Source: an uncultured Chlorobiaceae bacterium (GTDB taxonomy: Bacteria > Bacteroidota > Chlorobiia > Chlorobiales > Chlorobiaceae). Taken from it: 5,679 bases of DNA. The stretch is from contig CAIXCO010000069.1 in NCBI GenBank assembly GCA_903917955.1, positions 1 through 5,679 of the forward strand, given 5' to 3'. Shown here piece by piece: positions 1 through 5,679 of this stretch. Made by a program: the position numbers and the translations under genes. Within the stretch, counting starts at the first letter, position 1. Each line of letters opens with the position of its first letter. The notes below the pieces were generated by a model. That model made no database searches and was not told the DNA's origin. It was given only the letters and a program-made list of their open reading frames with translations.

Positions 1-966
1 GCAATCCCTGACATGGAGCTGCTGCCCGGTAAGCCATGAGAGCAGCACATCAAGTGGCCCGTCTCCATTCCATTGGGCCAGAAAAAAATTAGCGGCACCA
101 CCAGCGAGTTTTATTCCTTTAATCTTCAAGAACGCAGCAGTGATTCTCTCCCTTTCGGAAAAAATCATGGCACGCAGCTCCTCTTCGTAGGTACCGCACT
201 CAAGAAGCAATGGGGCAACCGACTCGGCAATGGCATTGACCGTCCAGGGCTCCTTGTAGTTGAGTAGTCGCCGAATAACTGTTGGATGAGCAATCACGGC
301 TCCGAGACGCAACCCTGGAAGCGCATAAAATTTTGTGAGTGAATGCACCACAATGACGTTTTTCAGCGCCATCACCTTTCCCATAAGGGAGTTGTCGGGG
401 AACGCGGGAGTAAACTGTATAAAAGCCTCGTCAAGAATAAACCACTTTTCGGGAAAGCGGCTTGCGAGCGCCATAATAATCTCCGGCGGCACCTCCGTTC
501 CCGTAGGGTTGTTGGGATTTGCCACAACAAAGGCGTCGGCATGAAGCAGTGCATCGGCCAACAGATCAATAGAGGGTAACTGGAAACTATTTTCAGCGGC
601 AAGAGGAACAAACGCTATCTCTGCACCGGCAATCCTTCCGGCCCGTTCATACTCATAAAAGGAGGGGGAGAGCAAAAGAAGACGACGAAGCCCGAGAGCC
701 CTTGGGAGCAGGTAAATCCCTTCAATCGCACCGTTGAGGGGAAGCACTGTGTCACCATTGAAGCCAAACTTACCTGTATAAAAATCCTTGATCCCCCGCC
801 CATCAATCGAAGGGTAGGAGTGGAGCGAAAAGGTATCGAGCGAGAGGGTGCCGATGGGAGGAGAGATCGGGCTGATATTGACGCTGAAATCAAGCAGCGC
901 CCTGCTCTTTTGCGCAGCCAGGTTGAGCTTCGCTCCACCGTGCTGATGATGATAAAGAGTGGTCAT
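1..966 (-). CDS. cobD: L-threonine-O-3-phosphate decarboxylase (CobD/CobC family), partial: C-terminus beyond left edge
   Basis: This is a PLP-dependent class I/II-fold aminotransferase relative that decarboxylates L-threonine O-3-phosphate to (R)-1-amino-2-propanol O-2-phosphate, the linker joining the corrin ring to the nucleotide loop. I translated 322 codons running open to the left edge. Visible are an N-terminal YHHQHGG segment (residues 5-11) typical of this family, the NPNNPTG loop (150-156), the cofactor-contacting Asp in LDEAF (D179), the SLTKFYALPGLRLG block with the likely PLP Schiff-base lysine K212, and an Arg at 220. The fragment ends at HVRDC, close to the conserved C-terminal arginine region. 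Salmonella CobD has 364 residues, so a few tens of residues are probably missing. The ATG overlaps the TGA of cobQ by four bases (ATGA) and has no strong Shine-Dalgarno, suggesting coupled translation. Histidinol-phosphate aminotransferase is the nearest look-alike, but the HGG motif and the cobQ neighbour favour CobD. Confidence 0.93.
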   Translation of the reverse strand, partial: MTTLYHHQHGGAKLNLAAQKSRALLDFSVNISPISPPIGTLSLDTFSLHSYPSIDGRGIKDFYTGKFGFNGDTVLPLNGAIEGIYLLPRALGLRRLLLLSPSFYEYERAGRIAGAEIAFVPLAAENSFQLPSIDLLADALLHADAFVVANPNNPTGTEVPPEIIMALASRFPEKWFILDEAFIQFTPAFPDNSLMGKVMALKNVIVVHSLTKFYALPGLRLGAVIAHPTVIRRLLNYKEPWTVNAIAESVAPLLLECGTYEEELRAMIFSERERITAAFLKIKGIKLAGGAANFFLAQWNGDGPLDVLLSWLTGQQLHVRDC

Positions 967-2471
967 GGAACTACACCAATAATTGTAAAAATTTTTTTCA
1001 AGTCAAGATGGCTGGAAAAGTGGGCTGCAAGAAGTTCATAGCTCTCCCGACGACCTTTTTCGTGCTTTTGTGGCCTGTATGATAACTCCATAAAAGAGAG
1101 AAACCAATTTTTTACGGCAGGCTCATCGAAAAGACCATGAAAGTAGCTACCCATAACCCTGCCATCGCTGCTCACCGTTCCGTCAAGCTCATCCACCGGG
1201 CAGTTGTTCCGCGCCGTCATCTTGATAAAGGAATTGCATACGCCGGAAGCAGCGCTCCGGCCATGATGAATTTCATACCCCGAAACCTCAACGGCTGTTC
1301 CGGCTATGGTACCCAGTGCATTTGAGAGGCATTTATCCTCCTCAAGCACCGTCTCCACATCGAGCAGGGAGAGAGCCCGGGTTATACCGGCAGGGCCCTC
1401 AATGCCGTGGGGATCGGCAATGGATTTTCCCAGCATCTGGTAGCCTCCGCAAATCCCCATGATAATCCCGCCTTCAGCCCTGAATGCCCTGATTTCATCC
1501 TCCCAGCCAAGAGAATAAAGCCAGGCAAGATCGCCGCGCACATTTTTTGATCCCGGCAAGATGAGCGCCTTGTACCCCTTGAGTGAGCGCGGGTAGTGAA
1601 GATAGTGCAGCGCAACTGCCGGATCATGCTCAAGCGGCGAGAGATCGGTAAAGTTTGAGATATGGGGGAAATAGATGGCCGCAATACCGATTTTCCCCTC
1701 CTCAGGCCCGCCTGCGGGATCAACCTTGGCGGAGAGCGGTACGGCATCTTCAGCATCAATGGTGAAGCCCCTGAACCAGGGAATGACCCCGAGCACCGGA
1801 ACGCCGGTCATTGATTCGAGCATCTCCACACCATCACGGAAGAGATCAATATCGCCACGAAAACGGTTGATGATCACCCCTTTGACCAGTGCGCGATCTT
1901 CGGGAGGAAGGACTGCGAGCGTTCCAACCACCTGACCAAACACACCGCCACGGTCAATGTCGGCAACAAGAATAACCGGAGCCCGAGAGAGCCGTGCTGT
2001 TCTGAAATTGACAAAATCGCGGTCGTAGAGGTTCATCTCCGCGCATGAGCCCGCCCCTTCAATAACCACCAGTTCATGGCGCTTCATGAGCCGTTCAAGG
2101 CTTTCACGAGCCGCCTCAGCCCAGAGGGTGGTATCCCGAAAATAGCCCTTCGCAGTTTCGGTTGTGCAAACCTTTCCCTGAAGCACCACCTGTGCGCCGG
2201 TATCAGAGTTCGGCTTCAGAAGCACCGGATTCATATCAGCCGTTGGCACAACCCGGGCGGCCTCGGCCTGGGCAATCTGCGCCCGACCGATTTCAAGACC
2301 GTCCGGAGTGACACCGGAGTTGTTCGACATATTCTGTGCCTTATAGGGGGCAACATCAATACCCGCATTACTGAAAATCCGGCAGAGCGCCGTGGCTACG
2401 ATACTTTTACCGACGTCAGAGGCTGTGCCAAAAACAGCGAGGGCCCGTGACTCTTTTTCAGCCATTACCAT
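963..2471 (-). CDS. cobQ: Cobyric acid synthase (glutamine-hydrolysing), CobQ/CbiP
   Basis: This cytoplasmic enzyme performs four ATP- and glutamine-dependent amidations (side chains b, d, e and g) of adenosylcobyrinic acid a,c-diamide to give adenosylcobyric acid. The 502 residues match the usual length of about 480-510. The N-terminal dethiobiotin-synthetase-like ATPase domain carries the P-loop GTASDVGKS (15-23), the APYKAQNMSNNSG block (41-53), IEGAGS (137-142) and DIDRGGVFG (171-179). The C-terminal class I glutamine amidotransferase domain (about 262-455) carries the catalytic cysteine C341 in GICGGYQMLG and the catalytic histidine H445 in GSYFHGLFD, plus LPGSKNVRGDL (305-315) and SGYEIHHGRS (397-406). 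All key residues are present, so it should be active. The start is uncertain: ATG at 2471 gives MVMAEKES and overlaps bluB by seven bases, while ATG at 2465 forms a TAATG stop-start overlap. Neither has a good Shine-Dalgarno, so coupling to bluB is likely. Its stop overlaps the start of cobD. Confidence 0.97.
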   Translation of the reverse strand: MVMAEKESRALAVFGTASDVGKSIVATALCRIFSNAGIDVAPYKAQNMSNNSGVTPDGLEIGRAQIAQAEAARVVPTADMNPVLLKPNSDTGAQVVLQGKVCTTETAKGYFRDTTLWAEAARESLERLMKRHELVVIEGAGSCAEMNLYDRDFVNFRTARLSRAPVILVADIDRGGVFGQVVGTLAVLPPEDRALVKGVIINRFRGDIDLFRDGVEMLESMTGVPVLGVIPWFRGFTIDAEDAVPLSAKVDPAGGPEEGKIGIAAIYFPHISNFTDLSPLEHDPAVALHYLHYPRSLKGYKALILPGSKNVRGDLAWLYSLGWEDEIRAFRAEGGIIMGICGGYQMLGKSIADPHGIEGPAGITRALSLLDVETVLEEDKCLSNALGTIAGTAVEVSGYEIHHGRSAASGVCNSFIKMTARNNCPVDELDGTVSSDGRVMGSYFHGLFDEPAVKNWFLSFMELSYRPQKHEKGRRESYELLAAHFSSHLDLKKIFTIIGVVP

Positions 2472-3124
2472 GTTTCGTGGTGGACAAGAGTGTTGAGCTC
2501 CATTCTTGGCAGCCAGCCCGCCTGCTCAAGCTCCGGTGTTGCATGAAAAAAGCTGACATAGCCGACCGTGAGATAGGCAACCGGCACAATGTGGTCAGGA
2601 ATGCCGAGTGCCTCGCGGATATGGTCATGATGGATAATGCTGACCCACCCCACACCGAGGTTTTCAGCCCTCGCAGCAAGCCAGAGGTTCTGCACTGCAC
2701 AGACCGAGCTGTAGAGATCCATCTCCGGATTCGCTGTACGGCCAATCACCACCTCCCCGCTACGCGAACGGTCGCAGGTGACGCAGATGCCGAGCGGCGA
2801 CTCCATGATACCCTCCAGCTTGAAGGTACGGTAAGCATTCTGCTTTTCGCCGCTGAACATTCCGGCAGCCTCAGCATGGGCAATCTCAAACCCGGCCTTG
2901 ACTTTGCTCCGCGTCTCAACATCTTTCACCACAATAAAATCCCACGGCTGCATAAAGCCGACACTTGGCGCATGGTGCGCCGCATCAAGAAGCCTTGCGA
3001 TCACCTCATCCGGCACCGGGTCAGGGAGGAACTGTCCCCTGACATCGCGGCGGCTGTAGATCACTTTGTAGAGAGCCTCGCGCTCCGCCTCGGTAATGGT
3101 CATGTTTTTCGTCAAGTTACTCAT
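2465..3124 (-). CDS. bluB: 5,6-dimethylbenzimidazole synthase BluB (nitroreductase fold)
   Basis: BluB fragments reduced FMN with molecular oxygen to give 5,6-dimethylbenzimidazole, the lower axial base of cobalamin. At 219 residues it is close to the 227 of Sinorhizobium meliloti BluB. It shows family-specific signatures rather than generic nitroreductase ones. SRRDVRGQF (24-32) contains the Asp (D27) that appears to match the catalytic Asp32 of the S. meliloti enzyme. AAHHAPSVGFMQPWDF (48-63) forms part of the flavin site. The C-terminal half has MDLYSSVCAVQNLWLAARAE followed by LGVGWVSI, around the conserved serine region. No signal peptide or membrane segment is visible. The ATG at 3124 has only a weak GAGAT element upstream; a second in-frame ATG (Met8, 3103) is possible. 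It lies 77 bases after btuB and overlaps cobQ. A plain nitroreductase is the alternative, but the motifs and the cobalamin operon argue strongly for BluB. Confidence 0.93.
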   Translation of the reverse strand: MSNLTKNMTITEAEREALYKVIYSRRDVRGQFLPDPVPDEVIARLLDAAHHAPSVGFMQPWDFIVVKDVETRSKVKAGFEIAHAEAAGMFSGEKQNAYRTFKLEGIMESPLGICVTCDRSRSGEVVIGRTANPEMDLYSSVCAVQNLWLAARAENLGVGWVSIIHHDHIREALGIPDHIVPVAYLTVGYVSFFHATPELEQAGWLPRMELNTLVHHETW

Positions 3125-3147
3125 GTTTATCTCATGTCAGTGTCGGA

Positions 3148-3177
3148 GCGGAGAGCAGGATTACCCCTGCTACCCGC
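3148..3177 (-). repeat. Inverted repeat (hairpin) between btuB and bluB
   Basis: On the minus strand AGCAGG (3171-3166) pairs with CCTGCT (3159-3154) around a six-base loop, and the flanking GCGG and CCGC add four more pairs beyond a two-by-two internal loop. No T-tract follows, so it is not a standard terminator. It ends 23 bases before the bluB ATG and leaves the weak bluB ribosome-binding region free. It may protect or separate the btuB part of the message, or dampen read-through; that role is inferred. Confidence 0.45.
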
Positions 3178-3201
3178 AACAACATATTGATAAAAACGCA
3201 C

Positions 3202-5157
3202 TCAAATATCAGCCTTCAATCCAAAAACAAAGGCACGCCCAGGCATCGTGTACCCCTTTACATATTGGTACTGGCGATCAAACAGATTATCAACTTCTGC
3301 TTTCAAGGTGATACCCAACCCCTTCTTCCCCTCTGTACCAAGCGAAAATCTCTTTGACGCTGACACATTGGCTACGGCAAAACTGCCTTTGCTGACAATG
3401 AGGCCTGACCAACTGCTCTCATAATCCTGAATCATACTCTTTCCGGTACAGGCAACATTGAATACTCCACTGAAGCCGTGCCTGTCGCGGAGACGCAGAC
3501 CGCTACTCACGTTCCAGTCAGGAGTATAGAGAAGATTTTGACCTGTACCGTTATCCTTGTGTTCGAGTAAATGCGTGTAATTGACATAAGGCTCGAATAC
3601 CCAGGAAGGAGTCAGAGAGTCCAGTTTCCAAAACAGCTCTGACTCTATTCCTGAAATCTTTGCGCTGCCAATATTACGATAGGTAAACGTATTGGCGGCG
3701 AGCGCAACCGTTTCAATCATACCGGTGTAGTCGGTGGTGAACCAGGTCATGGATGAGTTCATCCCCTTCCAGCCAATGTCAAATCCAGCTTCCCAGGTAT
3801 CGCTTGTTTCCGGGTTCAGAGCGGAATTGCCGATATATAGTTTTCCGAACGAGTTTATTTGTCCTGCCAACTCTCTTGCAGAGGGCATCCTGAACCCCTC
3901 CGCATAGGAACTCCTGAGTTTCAGCACATCACTGACATGCCAGGCAAGACCAACCTGCTGCGAAAAATTATCGGTACTTCTTGAGGAGCCTTCACTTGAA
4001 TTCAGTTCAACCCTGTAATCATCATAACGAATACCAGCAGTCAGGATCAACTGCTCATCGAAGAATCTGTATGTACCAAGCAGAAAAAGGGCAGGGTTCT
4101 CATACTTGCTCCAAAGGGGAACAAGCGTCGATTGAAGCTCATACTGCAACCAATCAACTCCAGCGGTCATCCTCAACGACTTCTCGGAAAAAGTCAACTG
4201 GGCTTGCCCCCCCCTTTGGTCAACATCGCTGCGACTTTTATAGGAAGATGAAGGGTCGACATACTGATACTCATCCATGCCGGTAAAATAGCGTGCCATC
4301 CATGAAAAGCGCTGCTCCGACAATGAACCCTCATAGATAAAATCGACGGAGTGATTATTGTTGACCGTGTAGCTGACCAGATCATTCTGGCTCAGATAGG
4401 AAGGAGAGCCCGCTTTTTCAACATCAAAGGAGTGATAGTTTATGCCAACCCTGTGACCTGGCGCAAGCTCATAGCCAATATTGAAGCTCGCAAGGCTCTG
4501 GTCGCTGTAGCCTGTATTGAAATATTTTTCATGGGAGCCTGTCGAATAATCTCCCGAATCAGCGATTGAGAAGCTGCCCGAAAAATCAAATGCGCCAATT
4601 TTTCCCTGAGAGCCCAATGCTGTTTTCGAGTAGTCACTGGTTCCTGCGCTCTGTTCGATAAAAAAGGAGGGAGCGCCTTCACCCCTGGTGGTAATGACAT
4701 TGATGACTCCTCCAATTGCGGCAGAGCCATACTGTACTGCCGCCGGACCTCGAATAATTTCAATGCGATCGATATTATCGGTCATAATCTTGGCAAGGTT
4801 GCCCGTGCCAGCACGACGGCCATCAACAAGTACAAGCACCTTGCCCATCAAGTCATTGCCATGAGTTTCACTTCTGAACCCCCTGATACCAACAGAGGTC
4901 AACGTGCCGGGATATTTCTGGATTTGACCAAGATTCTTTTCAGCAAGCAATGCTCCGAGATCCTGAGCTGAGGAATGCTCAATCTCATCCCGGCCAATAA
5001 TGGTGATGTTGGAGGTCACATTTCTTTTCGGCTCTCCGACACGGCTTGAAGTCACAACCATCTCCTCCCCGGTAAAGCTCATTGGCTGCTCGTCGGCCAA
5101 AAGCCCCCTGCTGCTGAGGATGGCGGCCATGACAACGAAAAATACTTTTTTGTTCAT
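3202..5157 (-). CDS. btuB: TonB-dependent outer-membrane receptor, BtuB-type (cobalamin/corrinoid uptake)
   Basis: This is an outer-membrane gated channel that imports corrinoids using TonB/ExbBD energy. The 651-residue protein begins with a signal peptide: basic MNKK, a hydrophobic stretch (5-14) and likely cleavage after Ala21 (LLA/DEQ). A TonB box, EEMVVTSSRV (31-40), follows. The plug domain (about 45-160) has the typical VLVDGRRAG (109-117), IEIIRGPAAVQYGSAAIGG (132-150) and VINVITTRG (151-159). The rest alternates polar and hydrophobic residues as a 22-strand barrel would, with the family segments RMPSARELAG and LNPETSDTWEAGFD and a closing NLFDRQYQY...PGRAFVFGLKADI. The last residue is Ile rather than the usual Phe or Trp, which may reflect lineage-specific insertion signals. 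The start is supported by AGGTGA seven bases upstream of ATG (5170-5165). Substrate assignment rests mainly on the cobalamin riboswitch in its leader and the cob genes behind it. No btuCDF transporter genes are in the window. Confidence 0.92.
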   Translation of the reverse strand: MNKKVFFVVMAAILSSRGLLADEQPMSFTGEEMVVTSSRVGEPKRNVTSNITIIGRDEIEHSSAQDLGALLAEKNLGQIQKYPGTLTSVGIRGFRSETHGNDLMGKVLVLVDGRRAGTGNLAKIMTDNIDRIEIIRGPAAVQYGSAAIGGVINVITTRGEGAPSFFIEQSAGTSDYSKTALGSQGKIGAFDFSGSFSIADSGDYSTGSHEKYFNTGYSDQSLASFNIGYELAPGHRVGINYHSFDVEKAGSPSYLSQNDLVSYTVNNNHSVDFIYEGSLSEQRFSWMARYFTGMDEYQYVDPSSSYKSRSDVDQRGGQAQLTFSEKSLRMTAGVDWLQYELQSTLVPLWSKYENPALFLLGTYRFFDEQLILTAGIRYDDYRVELNSSEGSSRSTDNFSQQVGLAWHVSDVLKLRSSYAEGFRMPSARELAGQINSFGKLYIGNSALNPETSDTWEAGFDIGWKGMNSSMTWFTTDYTGMIETVALAANTFTYRNIGSAKISGIESELFWKLDSLTPSWVFEPYVNYTHLLEHKDNGTGQNLLYTPDWNVSSGLRLRDRHGFSGVFNVACTGKSMIQDYESSWSGLIVSKGSFAVANVSASKRFSLGTEGKKGLGITLKAEVDNLFDRQYQYVKGYTMPGRAFVFGLKADI

Positions 5158-5164
5158 TTGTTGT

Positions 5165-5170
5165 TCACCT
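5165..5170 (-). promoter_or_regulatory. btuB ribosome-binding site (AGGTGA)
   Basis: AGGTGA lies seven bases before the ATG at 5157 and is the clearest Shine-Dalgarno in the window, which fixes the btuB start. The internal genes bluB, cobQ and cobD have weak or no comparable sites. Three of its bases are paired in the leader hairpin described separately. Confidence 0.75.
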
Positions 5171-5203
5171 GTTTTCAGTTTTAGAAATACATCAACTGAC
5201 AGG
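5168..5203 (-). promoter_or_regulatory. Hairpin sequestering the btuB Shine-Dalgarno
   Basis: On the minus strand CCTGT (5203-5199) and CAGTT (5198-5194) pair with AACTG (5180-5176) and ACAGG (5172-5168), leaving an AAA bulge and a 13-base loop. The AGG of the AGGTGA ribosome-binding site (5170-5165) lies in the base of this ten-pair stem. The ATG starts 11 bases further on at 5157. The pairing is read directly from the sequence; a role in controlling translation is inferred. It could act together with or instead of the upstream terminator. Confidence 0.45.
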
Positions 5204-5272
5204 GGCTATCTAAAGGCTGCGTGTAACAGAAATAACACAGTGCTGCCGATTTTTTTGACGACAAAATCTTGC

Positions 5273-5299
5273 AAAAAAAACAGAGAGCCCAAGCTCCTG
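5273..5299 (-). terminator. Intrinsic terminator in the btuB leader (attenuator)
   Basis: On the minus strand the stem CAG-GAGC pairs with GCTC-CTG across a TTGG loop, with one bulged T, and is followed immediately by eight T residues (5280-5273). It lies about 70 bases beyond the L13 hairpin of the cobalamin riboswitch and before btuB, as expected for a transcription-attenuation platform. The stem is short (seven pairs, five of them G-C), so efficiency is uncertain. I found no convincing long antiterminator. The only nearby competitor is AAGCT (5365-5361), which could pair with AGCTT of the stem-loop. Confidence 0.6.
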
Positions 5300-5371
5300 C
5301 ACTATCGAGCAAAAATGCCGCGCAAAAAGATCAAATAGAAAGCAATGCAAAAGATGGTACAGCTTTGCCCC

Positions 5372-5626
5372 GACTATAACCCGTAGTCCGATCTTGTAAT
5401 GCAAAAATAACTGGCAGGTCTCCTGACTTTAACGGCTTGATACTTGTCGCAGGCCTTCCCGCATTTTTCCGAGGAAGGAAAAGTGTGCAGTGACCTGAAA
5501 CGACCCACAAAAAACTCTGCATGAGGCCATGCGTTGCTCTTTGGGGTTAACCGTTGTACAGTTGCGGGTACAGTTTACGATTTTCACGTAATTCCCTATT
5601 CTCCGGCTTTTAAACCGGCACCAGCT
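5372..5626 (-). promoter_or_regulatory. Cobalamin riboswitch (RF00174 type, probably Cbl-I) with L13 kissing hairpin
   Basis: This RNA aptamer binds adenosylcobalamin and represses the downstream operon. On the minus strand it contains GGTGCC (from 5623), a P3 hairpin CCGG/CCGG (5618-5603), AATAGGGAA, a P4 hairpin TTACG/CGTAA, and the P5/L5 signature ACTGTACCCGCAACTGTA. P6 follows, with CACTG and GGGAAGGCC on its two sides, and then the B12 box AAGTCAGGAGACCTGCC ending near 5413. The closing stem AGCTGG (5626-5621) pairs with CCAGTT (5414-5409), including one G-U. Downstream, the hairpin GACTA/TAGTC (5388-5372) exposes a loop CGGGTTA whose CGGGT complements ACCCG of L5, the L5-L13 kissing interaction that signals ligand binding. 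An extra GCATG/CATGC hairpin (5532-5519) and a TTTTCC/GGAAAA hairpin inside the P6 arm (5482-5465) are peripheral. Small ORFs here are artefacts of the RNA. Confidence 0.97.
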
Positions 5627-5679
5627 ACGAAAGAACACTTGTGGTGCGCCATTTTAAGAAAATTCCCCGATAAAAAAAA

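Larger units (their letters stand above)
5158..5371 (-). other. btuB 5' leader between riboswitch and start codon
   Basis: This is about 210 bases of untranslated leader. It contains the putative intrinsic terminator, the SD-blocking hairpin and the ribosome-binding site listed separately. A six-base match AAGATC (5395-5390) with GATCTT (5332-5327) could enclose the L13 hairpin and is a weak candidate for an alternative fold. I see no credible coding region: the short reading frames crossing it lack a ribosome-binding site and overlap the structured RNA. Confidence 0.7.

Noticed and set aside
615..938. A 107-codon minus-strand frame within the cobD region
   Set aside because: It is in a different frame from the 322-codon cobD translation, which carries the PLP-enzyme motifs; this frame has no motif and is Ser/Arg-rich noise.
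1382..1759. A 125-codon minus-strand frame inside cobQ, considered as evidence of a frameshifted or split gene
   Set aside because: The cobQ frame is intact from the P-loop through the catalytic Cys and His; this is only an alternate-frame shadow.
2447..3190. A 247-codon open frame on the plus strand, opposite bluB
   Set aside because: It lies antisense to the well-supported bluB and the cobQ start, has no recognisable domain, and its composition (rich in His, Arg and Leu) is that of a reverse-strand shadow of a GC-biased gene.
5210..5638. Several 60-70-codon minus-strand frames in the btuB leader, considered as possible leader peptides
   Set aside because: They run through the riboswitch core and the terminator, lack ribosome-binding sites, and their residues follow RNA structural motifs rather than protein ones.
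5651..5679. Possible promoter: TAAAAT (5656-5651, minus) as a -10 with the T-tract at the right edge near the -35 position
   Set aside because: The location just before the riboswitch is right, but no TTGACA-like -35 is present and the window ends there, so a promoter cannot be supported. The T-tract could equally be the tail of an upstream terminator.

Overview
The window holds a cobalamin (vitamin B12) uptake and synthesis operon, read entirely on the minus strand from the right edge to the left. The CobQ sequence, the gene set and the intermediate GC content (near 50% by eye) resemble green sulfur bacteria (Chlorobium/Pelodictyon type). That assignment is from memory of the family and could not be checked by a search. 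A Gram-negative host is certain, because an outer-membrane TonB-dependent receptor is encoded.

Layout in transcription order. Positions 5626-5372 hold a canonical cobalamin riboswitch with a recognisable B12 box, P3, P4, P5/L5, P6 and a downstream L13 hairpin able to kiss L5. The rest of the roughly 470-base leader holds an intrinsic terminator (5299-5273) and a hairpin that buries the Shine-Dalgarno sequence of the first gene (5203-5168). Then come btuB (5157-3202, outer-membrane corrinoid receptor), a 77-base gap with a small GC-rich hairpin, bluB (3124-2465, 5,6-dimethylbenzimidazole synthase), cobQ/cbiP (2471-963, cobyric acid synthase) and cobD/cobC (966 to the left edge, threonine-phosphate decarboxylase, missing its C-terminus). 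The last three genes overlap by a few bases, which points to translational coupling.

How the parts fit: BtuB brings corrinoids across the outer membrane. BluB makes the lower-ligand base from FMN. CobQ amidates the corrin side chains to give adenosylcobyric acid. CobD makes the (R)-1-amino-2-propanol phosphate that is attached next. When cobalamin is plentiful, the riboswitch should turn the whole transcript down. The most noteworthy points are the O2-dependent BluB in what looks like an anaerobic lineage, and the two candidate expression platforms (terminator and SD-blocking hairpin) in one leader. I see no mobile element, CRISPR array, tRNA or rRNA, and nothing that looks like an entirely undescribed system.
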